Assembly (NCBI GenBank): GCA_944381475.1
Contig: CALWLH010000086.1
Coordinates: 1 to 32,975 of the forward strand
Source of the DNA: an uncultured Lachnospiraceae bacterium
Lineage (GTDB): Bacteria > Bacillota > Clostridia > Lachnospirales > Lachnospiraceae
Direction of reading: 5' to 3'
Length of the DNA stretch: 32,975 nt
Shown here one piece after another: positions 15,217 through 22,941 of this stretch. The notes under the pieces were generated by a model. It was given only the letters and a program-made list of their open reading frames with translations, was not told where the DNA came from and did no database searches. The position numbers and the translations under genes were made by a program. The stretch's first letter is position 1; every line of letters starts with the position of its first letter.

Positions 15217-16731
15217 GTGAGTAAATTTAAAATACCCCTGATCATCGGTATATCGGCGGCGTTGACACTGATCATTGTATGTATCATTGTCCTTTCAAAA
15301 AATGAGAACGCCTACCGGATTATCCGTATTTTCGAGTTTGAGGGGGAGGGAGCGGTCACCAGGGAGGAGATCGGCCAGATTGAACCCTACAGCAACATGG
15401 TGCTGGAAAGCGGGGACAATATCCTTTTTAAAAAGGGGAAGATGACCCTGCGTCTTGATGAGGATAAGTATGTCTATGTGGAGGAGGGGACGGAGTTTTC
15501 TCTCTATGCGGAGGGAAGCGCCCAGGACAGCAAAACCCGAATCCAGCTTATACAGGGGGCAATTGTCAATGAGCTCCAGAACAAGCTCAGCAATAATTCC
15601 TCCTATGAGGTGAATACGCCAAACTCCACCATGTCCGTGCGGGGAACCATATTCCGGGTGGAGGTCTATTACGATGAGAACGCCACCTGCTATACCAGGG
15701 TAACGGTTTTTTCAGGCCAGGTGGAGACCTGGCTGGTCTATGCGGATGGAACCCGCGCGGAAACGAGCGTGCCTGTCAGCGGGGGGAACGAGGTGATTAT
15801 CTATCAGGATCAGACAACCACGGATTACCTCACGGAGGTTTCGCCCATTACATATTCGGATCTTTCTGAGAAAACCATGAGGGTTTTGCAGGAACTGGCG
15901 GATGCGGGTAAAATCACCCTGGGGGAAGGTTTTGGTGATGGTGAAACCGAGACTGCAACGCAGATTGAGACAGCCACTGAAGCTGGGACAACGGCCGAGA
16001 CGGAGACAATAACCGAGGTTGAGACAACGGCCGAGTCGGTGACAACAATTGAAACCCAAATAGCAGCTGAAGCTGAAACAATGACAGGAGTTGAGACGAC
16101 AACCGCAGCCCAGACGACAACTGAGGTTGAAACGACAGCTGAGACGGAGGCTTCCTCACAGGAGGAAACCCAGCCTGTGGAGAGTGAGCCAGAATCAGAG
16201 GAGCGTACCAGCGAATCTGAGTCAGAATCCGAGGAGGAGACGCTGCCCTCAGAAACTGAATCGGAACCAGAATCCTCTGTTAATGAGTCCGAGGCAGAAT
16301 CAGAGGAGGAAACACAGCCTGCCGAGTCTGCATCTGAGGAAGAGTCCTCTTCTGAAGAGGAATCCACCACGGAAGAGGAGACCACCACAGAGGAGGAGAT
16401 CACCACAGAGGAGGAGACCACCACAGAGGAGGAAACCACCACAGAGGAGGAAACCACCACAGAGGAGGAGATCACCACAGAGGAGGAGACCACCACAGAG
16501 GAGGAGACCACCACAGAGGAGGAGACCACCACAGAGGAGGAAACCACCCCTGGGGTGTACAGGGTAAGCTTCATCTATAATGGCTGCGTATTTGGCGTCC
16601 AGCAGGTGGAGAGCGGTTCTGTGGCCCAGGAGCCGGGGCTGATGCCCACGCCGTCTGGAAGCTGGGATTTTGACTTTAGCACGCCGATCACGGCCGATAC
16701 CGAAATCGTTTGGCAGGAAGGAAGCAGCTGA
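15217..16731 (+). CDS. FecR-domain membrane protein with Thr/Glu repeat stalk
   Basis: A 504-residue protein anchored by one N-terminal helix (about residues 6-28). Residues 30-190 form a FecR-like domain with the hallmark NTPNSTMSVRGTIFRVEV. A long low-complexity region rich in Thr, Glu and Ser follows, including ten 6-residue TTTEEE-type repeats, then a C-terminal module of about 60 residues resembling the bacterial InlB B-repeat (PGVYRVSFIYNG, ending ITADTEIVW). GTG at 15217 follows GGAGGAA; the nearby ATG at 15212 hits a stop after two codons. FecR domains are known to partner sigma regulators and CHASE2 cyclases. Here the protein may sense the envelope and control the cyclase two genes on. 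Its stop overlaps the next start by one base. Confidence 0.85.
   Translation: MSKFKIPLIIGISAALTLIIVCIIVLSKNENAYRIIRIFEFEGEGAVTREEIGQIEPYSNMVLESGDNILFKKGKMTLRLDEDKYVYVEEGTEFSLYAEGSAQDSKTRIQLIQGAIVNELQNKLSNNSSYEVNTPNSTMSVRGTIFRVEVYYDENATCYTRVTVFSGQVETWLVYADGTRAETSVPVSGGNEVIIYQDQTTTDYLTEVSPITYSDLSEKTMRVLQELADAGKITLGEGFGDGETETATQIETATEAGTTAETETITEVETTAESVTTIETQIAAEAETMTGVETTTAAQTTTEVETTAETEASSQEETQPVESEPESEERTSESESESEEETLPSETESEPESSVNESEAESEEETQPAESASEEESSSEEESTTEEETTTEEEITTEEETTTEEETTTEEETTTEEEITTEEETTTEEETTTEEETTTEEETTPGVYRVSFIYNGCVFGVQQVESGSVAQEPGLMPTPSGSWDFDFSTPITADTEIVWQEGSS
16363..16542 (+). repeat. Ten 18-bp tandem repeats coding TTTEEE-like units
   Basis: Ten consecutive 18-base units, each close to ACCACCACAGAGGAGGAG. 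First codons vary (TCC, ACC, ATC) and final codons alternate GAG/GAA. Unit pattern: S,T,I,T,T,T,I,T,T,T. The I-T-T-T pattern recurs with a four-unit period, suggesting block duplication. They lie in the stalk of the FecR protein. Confidence 0.95.
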
Positions 16732-17909
16732 TGGACCCGAATATATTAGCAAATATCCCCATGATCCGGGAGGTGTTTGGCATCCTGCCGGGGGGAGAAA
16801 TGAAGGACGGCACCAGAGCCCTTCTTTCGGCCATGACACAGATGGATATAGCCAAGGGGCAGGATATCGTCCGCTATGGCGCGGATAATGAGGACGGCAT
16901 GTACATCATCATTCGGGGGAAAGCGGATGTGTTTGACGGAGATGGCCGGCTGATCAACACCTTAAAGGAAGGGGATTTTATCGGGGAGCTGGGACTTATC
17001 AACGACGATGGCCGGGTGGCTACGGTGCGGGCGGCCACCGATATGGTCTGCGCCAATATTTCCAGACCCCTGTTTGATGAGATAGCGGGAAAAAACCGCC
17101 GGATCTACGGCTCCTTCATGCAGATGCTCTATACAAAAACCACTAGGCTGGTGACGGAGCGGGAGCGGATCCGGTCGGAGCTTTCCATTGCCGCCCAGAT
17201 CCAGACTGGACTTTTAGAAAAGGATTTCTCCAGCTTTTCAAAGCTGCCGGATGTGAAGCTGCATGCGCGGATGCGCCCGGCCCGGGAGGTGGGAGGAGAT
17301 TTCTACGATGTGTTCCTGATCGATGATAATCGTCTGGCCTTCCTGATTGCCGATGTATCCGGCAAGGGCGTGCCGGCAGCGCTGTTTATGAGCATGGCCA
17401 AGACCCATATTAAAAACTATGCCTCCCTGGGGCTGCCCCTTTCCGAGGTGGCCTGGAGAGCCAATGGGCAGCTCTGCCAGAAGAATGACGCCCAGATGTT
17501 TGTGACGGTGTTCTTATGCGTGCTGGATATCCGGACGGATGAGGTCACCTTTGTCAATGCAGGACATAACCTGCCCTTTGTGCTGAAAGGCCGGGAAGGC
17601 TTTGAGATGATCAGCGCCAGAGTAAACCTGGTGCTTGGAACCATGGAGGGAATCCCCTACCGGGAACAGCGCCTGACGTTAAAAAAGGGGGATGCCATCT
17701 TCCTCTATACGGACGGCGTGACGGAGGCCCTGAACCCCGCCCAGGAGCTTCTCGGAAACGACCGGCTAAAGGCCATGCTGAATGCCCATAAGGAGCTGGC
17801 AGCTTCCCCGGAGGACTTTGTGGAGGCCATCCTTCAGGATGTGGACGCCTTTGCCAAGGGGGAGGAGCAGGCGGATGATATCACCATGGTGTACCTCACC
17901 AGGGTATGA
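16731..17909 (+). CDS. Cyclic-nucleotide-binding SpoIIE/RsbU-type phosphatase
   Basis: A 392-residue fusion. Residues about 20-125 are a cyclic-nucleotide-binding domain whose phosphate-binding cassette (GDFIGELGL then RVATVRA) keeps the Gly-Glu and Arg that contact cyclic phosphate. Residues about 145-392 are a PP2C-like SpoIIE phosphatase with the metal-binding motifs GGDFYD, IADVSGKGVPA, NAGHN, LYTDGVTEA and ADDITMV. Such phosphatases dephosphorylate STAS anti-anti-sigma proteins. The start ATG overlaps the FecR stop (TGATG) with AAGGAAG upstream. With a cyclase next and RsbW/RsbV homologues downstream, it is the natural link from cyclic nucleotide to partner switching. The nucleotide bound (cAMP, cGMP) is not shown by the sequence. 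Confidence 0.93.
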   Translation: MDPNILANIPMIREVFGILPGGEMKDGTRALLSAMTQMDIAKGQDIVRYGADNEDGMYIIIRGKADVFDGDGRLINTLKEGDFIGELGLINDDGRVATVRAATDMVCANISRPLFDEIAGKNRRIYGSFMQMLYTKTTRLVTERERIRSELSIAAQIQTGLLEKDFSSFSKLPDVKLHARMRPAREVGGDFYDVFLIDDNRLAFLIADVSGKGVPAALFMSMAKTHIKNYASLGLPLSEVAWRANGQLCQKNDAQMFVTVFLCVLDIRTDEVTFVNAGHNLPFVLKGREGFEMISARVNLVLGTMEGIPYREQRLTLKKGDAIFLYTDGVTEALNPAQELLGNDRLKAMLNAHKELAASPEDFVEAILQDVDAFAKGEEQADDITMVYLTRV

Positions 17910-17927
17910 TGGAACAGGAGGCTGGCG

Positions 17928-19823
17928 GTGAAAAGAACAGAGGCAGCTAAGGGGGGCGAAAAGAAAACGGGAGCAGCAAAGCCGGATCAAACGGCATTCA
18001 ACATTAAAAAGCTGGTCCAGGATCTGGCGGAGGGGCTTCTGGCGGCTTTCCTGGTGCTCTTTCTGACAGTGACCAATATTTTTTCTCCCTTGGATTATAT
18101 TCTGCGGGATGGGCTGTATCAGATTCCCAGGGGCGTCATGAGCCGGATCAAGATCATTGCCATTGACGAGAAAACCCTGGAGGAGCTGGGGCCTATCGGC
18201 ACCTGGTCCAGGCAGTATTATGCGGATCTGATCGGGATTTTAAACACCTATGAGGATGCAAAGCCCGCGGTGATCGGCTTTGACGTGCTGTTTTCCGGGT
18301 ATTTTGGCGAGGGAAATACCCCTGCTGAGGGGGATCTGGCCTTCGCTGCGGCTGCGGAGGAGAGCGGCAATGTGGTGGCGGTTTCTCAGCTTCAGTATTC
18401 GGAGCGGGGAATGGTGAACGCGGAGGGGGAGTATTTTTACCCCATCGAGGCGGTATACTACCCCTACGAGGAGCTGTATAAGAGCGTGCGTGTGGGGTAT
18501 TCCAATGTGGCCCAGGACTCTGACGGCACGGTGCGCAGAGTGGTGCTTTCGGAAACCTTTGAGGGACAGACCATGGAGGTCTTTTCAAAGGCAGTATATG
18601 AGGTTTACTGCGAAGCCACCGGGACGCCTGTCAGGGAGGTGACCACGGATCTTTATAACAGAACCCTGATCAACTATTCCGGAAAACCGGGAGACTATGA
18701 AAATCTGTCCATGGTGGATGTGCTGGAAGGACGGATTGACGCCAGAACCTTCAAGGACAGCATCGTCCTGGTGGGCGCCTATGCGCCAGGGATGCAGGAT
18801 AATTTTAATGTTCCGAACGGATACAGCTCCCAGATGTTCGGGGTGGAGATCAATGCCAATATTATCCAATCCTTTATTCAGGGCCGGTTTTCCATAAACG
18901 GTAACCCCTGGCTGTATGGAACTCTGATCGGTCTGGCCTGCGGCATTCTTCATGTGCTTTTTAAGAGGAGCAGAATCTGGGTCTCCACGCTGCTGCTGGC
19001 TGCCGCCATTGCGGCCCAGCTCTTCTGGGGCGCCTGGCTGAACAACAGAGGAACCTCCATCAGTCTGATCTACGGCCCTGCGGTGCTTTTATGTGCCTAT
19101 GTGTACAGCCTGGCCCAGGGATATCTCATGGAAAGCATACGCAGAAAGAGAACCTTGAACGCCTTTAAGAAGTACGTGGCCCCGGAGGTTGTGGAGGAAA
19201 TTTCAAAGAAGGGCAGCTTCAATATATCGCTGGGAGGCGAGAACAGGGATATCGCCGTGCTCTTTGTGGATATCCGGGGCTTTACCACCCTGTCCGAGGC
19301 TCTGGAGCCGGAGCGCGTGGTGGAAATACTGAACCAGTATCTGAATCTCACCACCCAGGCCATTTTTAAAAACAAGGGAACACTGGACAAATTTGTGGGG
19401 GATGCAACCATGGCGGTGTTTAACTCCCCCTTTGATCTGGAGGACTACGAGTTTCAGGCGGTCTGCGCCGCCATGGATATCGTGGAGGAAGGAAAGGCCC
19501 TGGAGAAAAAGCTTTTTGAAGAATTTGGAAGAAGCGTGGGCTTTGGCGTGGGTGTGAACTGCGGCCCTGCGGTGGTGGGAAATGTTGGCTGTGAGTTTCG
19601 CATGGACTTTACAGCCATCGGCGACACGGTAAACACGGCAGCCAGACTGGAGGCCAATGCCCCCAAGGGCTGTGTGTACATCAGCGATGTCCTCTACGAA
19701 CGGGTAAAGGATCGGGTAGAGGCGGAGGAGGTGGGCGAAATTCCCCTGAAAGGAAAGGCAAAAGGGGTATTCGTGTATTCCGTCATCTCCGTAAATAGAA
19801 ATGGAGGCGTGAGTGAACATTAA
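17928..19823 (+). CDS. CHASE2-domain adenylate/guanylate cyclase
   Basis: A 631-residue membrane receptor cyclase. After one N-terminal helix (about 36-58) comes a CHASE2 extracellular sensor (about 65-320, with IKIIAIDEKTLEELGPIGTW and VIGFDVLFSG), three helices (about 330-400), then a class III catalytic domain (about 435-615). Catalytic features are the metal-binding Asp in VLFVDIRGFTTL and in FVGDATM, Lys in LDKFVGD, and TAIGDTVNTAARLE for transition-state contacts. Class III cyclases make cAMP or cGMP; the Lys/Asp pattern favours cAMP. GTG follows AGGAGG by 6 bases. The gene overlaps the next start by 11 bases. FecR next to CHASE2 cyclase is a known association, but such cyclases are uncommon in Clostridia. 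Confidence 0.95.
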   Translation: MKRTEAAKGGEKKTGAAKPDQTAFNIKKLVQDLAEGLLAAFLVLFLTVTNIFSPLDYILRDGLYQIPRGVMSRIKIIAIDEKTLEELGPIGTWSRQYYADLIGILNTYEDAKPAVIGFDVLFSGYFGEGNTPAEGDLAFAAAAEESGNVVAVSQLQYSERGMVNAEGEYFYPIEAVYYPYEELYKSVRVGYSNVAQDSDGTVRRVVLSETFEGQTMEVFSKAVYEVYCEATGTPVREVTTDLYNRTLINYSGKPGDYENLSMVDVLEGRIDARTFKDSIVLVGAYAPGMQDNFNVPNGYSSQMFGVEINANIIQSFIQGRFSINGNPWLYGTLIGLACGILHVLFKRSRIWVSTLLLAAAIAAQLFWGAWLNNRGTSISLIYGPAVLLCAYVYSLAQGYLMESIRRKRTLNAFKKYVAPEVVEEISKKGSFNISLGGENRDIAVLFVDIRGFTTLSEALEPERVVEILNQYLNLTTQAIFKNKGTLDKFVGDATMAVFNSPFDLEDYEFQAVCAAMDIVEEGKALEKKLFEEFGRSVGFGVGVNCGPAVVGNVGCEFRMDFTAIGDTVNTAARLEANAPKGCVYISDVLYERVKDRVEAEEVGEIPLKGKAKGVFVYSVISVNRNGGVSEH

Positions 19824-20589
19824 ACAGCTTTTGATTATTCCTGACAGGAATGATCTGGACAGGAGTCTGGGACTGGCCAGGGAGTACGGCTGCGGTTTTG
19901 AATATAATGATTTTTTCATGCCGGAGGTACTCCGGTCAAAGGAGCGGATGAAGGAGCTGGCGGGGCTATACAATCAGTTTCCACTGCCGGAATACTGCAC
20001 CCTTCACGGCGCTTTCCTGGACGTCACTGTTTTTTCCGATGACCCGGACATCCGGCGGGTGTCCGATGAGCGGGTGAATCAGAGCCTTCAGGCCGCCCGG
20101 ATGATCGGCGCCCGAGGGGTGGTATTTCACACCAATTACATCCCCAATTTTCTGACGGAAAGCTACCGGAACAGCTGGGTGGAGAAAAATAGTCAGTATT
20201 GGGCAGAAAAGCTGGAGCAGTATCCGGAAATGGATATTTATATTGAAAACATGTTTGACACGGATGAGGAGCTGATTGCCAGGCTCGGCGCGAAAATGAA
20301 GGAGTATGCGCGTTTTGGCCTCTGTCTGGACTATGCCCACGCCCAGGTATTCGGCGATGAGACCCGCATTGACAGCTGGGTCGCCAGTCTGGCGCCATAT
20401 GTGAAGCATATGCATATCAATGACAACGATTTCCGGTCAGACCTGCATCTGCCAATCGGAGAGGGAAAAACGGACTGGAATAATTTTAAGACCAATTACG
20501 AACGATGGCTGAGTAATTCCCCGGTGCTGGTGGAGCATACCGGATACGAAAGGATTAAAAGGTCATTGGACAGGCTGGCAGAGCTGTGA
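19813..20589 (+). CDS. Sugar phosphate isomerase/epimerase-like TIM barrel protein
   Basis: A 258-residue protein of the xylose isomerase-like / AP endonuclease 2 superfamily. Putative metal ligands lie where expected: His in CTLHGAF, His in VVFHTNYIP, Glu in IYIENMFD, Asp and His in CLDYAHA, His in VKHMHIND and Glu in VLVEHTGY. Family members isomerise or epimerise sugars and cyclitols or cleave abasic DNA; the substrate here is unknown. GTG at 19813 follows GGAGG and lies inside the cyclase 3' end, so it is translated within the signalling operon. An enzyme in the middle of a partner-switching operon is unusual and may point to a small molecule that the pathway senses or makes. Confidence 0.88.
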   Translation: MNIKQLLIIPDRNDLDRSLGLAREYGCGFEYNDFFMPEVLRSKERMKELAGLYNQFPLPEYCTLHGAFLDVTVFSDDPDIRRVSDERVNQSLQAARMIGARGVVFHTNYIPNFLTESYRNSWVEKNSQYWAEKLEQYPEMDIYIENMFDTDEELIARLGAKMKEYARFGLCLDYAHAQVFGDETRIDSWVASLAPYVKHMHINDNDFRSDLHLPIGEGKTDWNNFKTNYERWLSNSPVLVEHTGYERIKRSLDRLAEL

Positions 20590-20607
20590 AAGGGATAAGG
20601 AGGGACA

Positions 20608-21030
20608 ATGGAGGCAGTCAGCAGAGAGATCACCGTAAAGGCAGTGATGGAGAATCTGGACAGGGTTATCGCGTTTGCAGAAGAGACGCTGACAGGACTG
20701 GGGTGTCCCCCAAAAGCACGTATGCAGATCACACTTTCTCTTGAAGAACTGTATGCGAATGTGGTAAATTATGCATATGCGTCCTCCCCAGGGGACTGCG
20801 GCATCCGCATTGAGCTTGCGAGGAAGGATGAACACAGAGTGGCCATCACGCTGCAGGATTGGGGGAAGGCCTTTGATCCTCTGGCAAAGGAGGATCCGGA
20901 TATTTTTCTTTCGGCAAATGACAGGCCCATCGGAGGTCTGGGTATTTTTATCGTAAAGAAGAGCATGGACAGCGTATCCTATCGCCGGGAGGATGGGAAG
21001 AATATCATTACCATGACAAAGAGCTGGTAA
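20608..21030 (+). CDS. RsbW-like anti-sigma factor / serine kinase
   Basis: A 140-residue GHKL-type ATPase of the RsbW/SpoIIAB family. It has the N box in LSLEELYANVVNYAY, a G1 box QDWGKAFDP and a G2 box GGLGIFIVKKSMD. Such proteins bind either a sigma factor (or another target) or their STAS antagonist, which they phosphorylate on serine with ATP. The STAS gene starts 19 bp downstream and the opposing phosphatase is encoded upstream, completing the classic three-part switch. No sigma factor gene occurs in the window, so the target lies elsewhere. Length is typical. Confidence 0.94.
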   Translation: MEAVSREITVKAVMENLDRVIAFAEETLTGLGCPPKARMQITLSLEELYANVVNYAYASSPGDCGIRIELARKDEHRVAITLQDWGKAFDPLAKEDPDIFLSANDRPIGGLGIFIVKKSMDSVSYRREDGKNIITMTKSW

Positions 21031-21049
21031 ATAAAAAACAGGAGGGGTT

Positions 21050-21352
21050 ATGGAAATATCAACAAATCGACAGGGACAGGAACTGACCGTAAAGCTTACA
21101 GGGCGTCTGGACACAAATGCGGCGCCGCTGGTTCAGGAAAAGATGGATCAGGTGCTCACTGAGGGGGTGGAATTTCTGATTCTGGATATGACGGACTGCA
21201 CCTATGTGGCAAGCTCTGGGCTTCGGGTGATTTTGAGTGCCCAGAAGAAGATGAATGCGCTTGCAGGCGCCATGGTGGTGAAGAATGTGACAGAGGACGT
21301 GATGGAAGTGTTTGAGATGACCGGGTTTGTGGATATTCTCACCATCGAATAG
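21050..21352 (+). CDS. STAS-domain anti-anti-sigma factor (RsbV-like)
   Basis: A 100-residue single STAS domain. The expected phosphorylation motif ASSGLR places the candidate serines at residues 55-56, after the strand FLILDMTDCTYV, as in SpoIIAA and RsbV. Unphosphorylated, it would bind the RsbW-like kinase encoded just upstream and release that kinase's target; the SpoIIE-type phosphatase in the same operon would reactivate it. AGGAGGGG precedes the start. Confidence 0.95.
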   Translation: MEISTNRQGQELTVKLTGRLDTNAAPLVQEKMDQVLTEGVEFLILDMTDCTYVASSGLRVILSAQKKMNALAGAMVVKNVTEDVMEVFEMTGFVDILTIE

Positions 21353-21392
21353 GAGAATGGGCAGAAAATTTCTGCCTGTTATGGGGGTACAT

Positions 21393-22691
21393 ATGGATTT
21401 TACCAGTGAGATTGTTCGATTTGTTTCCGACTGCGTCGGGGGTCTGTTCATTGTATCGGAAAATTCCGGGAAAATTGCGTATGCATCCGGGGCCTTTGAA
21501 AAAAGCCTTGGAAGAGATGTGACGGGGATGGATGCAATGGATGTTTTTCCCTGGCTTGCGGATTGTCCTGCGCCCCTTGGGGATGAAACCGGGACGGAGT
21601 GGGAATGCATCGATGCGTCGGTGAAAAAATATTATAAGCTGAATTCCGCGGGATTTGTAAAGGATGGTCAGAAATATAACATTCATCAGGTGACAGATAT
21701 CACGGAATACATGCAGCTGAACCGGGACGTCACCAGATATATGTCCTTTTTTAAGAGACTATCCAGCTTCCAGACAGAGGTGCTGAAAAAGCTCTCGGAC
21801 ACCTTTTACGAGCTTCTTCCCATGCTGGCGGATTATTTTAAAACCGGAAAGGCATATCTCCTGCTGCAGCGGGAGGGCAATATGGACGTCATCGCCTACA
21901 GCAGGGAGGATAAACAGTACAGCAATTATCGTATCCCCCTTCCTGCGGGGGTGGAAAAGGCTTTTTCCGCCAGGACGGATATGAAAATCAGCAGGAAGGC
22001 TTTTGCTCCTGAAATACAGGAGATTCTGATGCTGGACGGAAACGGGGAGGACAGCAGCTTTCAAATGCTCTGCAGCGGGAAGGTGTCCGGTCAGAGCTAC
22101 GCGGTCTGCCTTTCTGTCTGTCAGGGAATGGATGAGAAGTCTATGAAGGAGCCCACACTGCTCAGTGTCATTCGGCTCTATATTGAGAATGGCGTCATGC
22201 ATGAGAAGCTGGTCTATGACAGTGAGCACGATCAGCTTACAGGGCTTTACAACAAGGGCAAATATCTGAATATGCTTGAAAAAGAGTATCCCTTCCTGGA
22301 TTCCATCGGTATTTTTAACCTGGATGTGAACAATCTGAAGGTGATGAACGATACCTATGGGCATGAGGCCGGCGATCGGCTGCTGATTAAAGCCGCAGAC
22401 AGCATCCGGAAGGTCACCACAAATAAGGTTCACGGCTATCGCATGGGTGGGGATGAATTTCTGATGGTGGCATGTAATGTATCCTGTGAAGAGGTTTGGC
22501 GAATCAAGACCCGCTGGGAGGAGGAGCTGGCAAGACTCAACAGGGCGGAGGACGGAATCAACTGCGTAATTGCCGCGGGCGTGGTTTATGGGAAAAAGGA
22601 ATATAACCTTGCGGAGCTTTTAAAACAGGCGGATGAGCGGATGTATGAGGATAAAAAGAGAAAGAAAAGACCTGGAGAGGAGATCAGATAG
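21393..22691 (+). CDS. GGDEF diguanylate cyclase with N-terminal sensor region
   Basis: The last gene of the signalling operon, 432 residues from this start. Residues 1-110 look like a PAS domain (GGLFIVSENSGKIAYAS, later QVTDITEYMQLNRD), residues about 130-265 form a middle region that could be GAF-like, and residues about 275-430 are a GGDEF domain with LTGLYNKG, FNLDVNNLKVMNDTYGHEAGD and an intact GGDEF motif at about 352-356. It should make c-di-GMP from GTP. The usual inhibitory RxxD site upstream of GGDEF is absent (TNKV there). Start uncertain: ATGs at 21357, 21381 and 21393 are in frame; 21393 has GGGGG at workable spacing and fits the PAS beginning. Confidence 0.9.
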   Translation: MDFTSEIVRFVSDCVGGLFIVSENSGKIAYASGAFEKSLGRDVTGMDAMDVFPWLADCPAPLGDETGTEWECIDASVKKYYKLNSAGFVKDGQKYNIHQVTDITEYMQLNRDVTRYMSFFKRLSSFQTEVLKKLSDTFYELLPMLADYFKTGKAYLLLQREGNMDVIAYSREDKQYSNYRIPLPAGVEKAFSARTDMKISRKAFAPEIQEILMLDGNGEDSSFQMLCSGKVSGQSYAVCLSVCQGMDEKSMKEPTLLSVIRLYIENGVMHEKLVYDSEHDQLTGLYNKGKYLNMLEKEYPFLDSIGIFNLDVNNLKVMNDTYGHEAGDRLLIKAADSIRKVTTNKVHGYRMGGDEFLMVACNVSCEEVWRIKTRWEEELARLNRAEDGINCVIAAGVVYGKKEYNLAELLKQADERMYEDKKRKKRPGEEIR

Positions 22692-22760
22692 AAGGGGGCG
22701 GACCCAAAACCTGGGTATGTCCATGGGAGGAACTTCTTTAGAAACTCCAGCTGAAACTTC

Positions 22761-22789
22761 TTGACGATAAAAATGTGTAGTGGTAAAAT
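22761..22789 (+). promoter_or_regulatory. Strong promoter upstream of ilvE
   Basis: TTGACG (22761-22766), a 17-bp spacer and TAAAAT (22784-22789) with TG at the extended -10 position. Predicted transcription begins near 22796, leaving a leader of about 146 bases before ilvE. Confidence 0.82.
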
Positions 22790-22795
22790 GACCCA

Positions 22796-22941
22796 TAGGC
22801 AACGAGCAGGAAAATCCTGCTCTCCAGCGAAACATGATCACACAGGGGGTGCCTGCGGCGGAGTACAGGTATTCTGGATTTTGTTCCGCAGATAGCTCTG
22901 CTTCGCAAATATAATTGTTTCGCTACGGAGGTTAACGAACT
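22796..22941 (+). promoter_or_regulatory. Structured 5' leader of ilvE
   Basis: Contains a perfect 8-bp hairpin GAGCAGGA/TCCTGCTC (22804-22822) and an 8-bp long-range pairing AGCGAAAC (22826-22833) with GTTTCGCT (22917-22924) that would enclose most of the leader. Inside that is a possible GCGGA/TCCGC stem. The closing strand ends just before the ACGGAGG ribosome site. This layout suggests RNA-based control of ilvE. The T-box consensus AGGGTGGNACCGCG is not present. The class is unrecognised. Confidence 0.5.

Noticed and set aside
16363-16542. CRISPR-like array
   Set aside because: Units are contiguous 18-bp in-frame codon repeats with no spacers.
15825-16574. Minus-strand frame rich in Val/Ser opposite the FecR repeat region
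   Set aside because: It mirrors the 18-bp repeats and has no start signal or domain.
22620-22841. Minus-strand frame in the promoter-leader region of ilvE
   Set aside because: It crosses the end of the GGDEF gene and a strong plus-strand promoter, and has no ribosome site.
22796-22941. T-box leader for ilvE
   Set aside because: No AGGGTGGNACCGCG-type T-box and no specifier-loop layout could be found.
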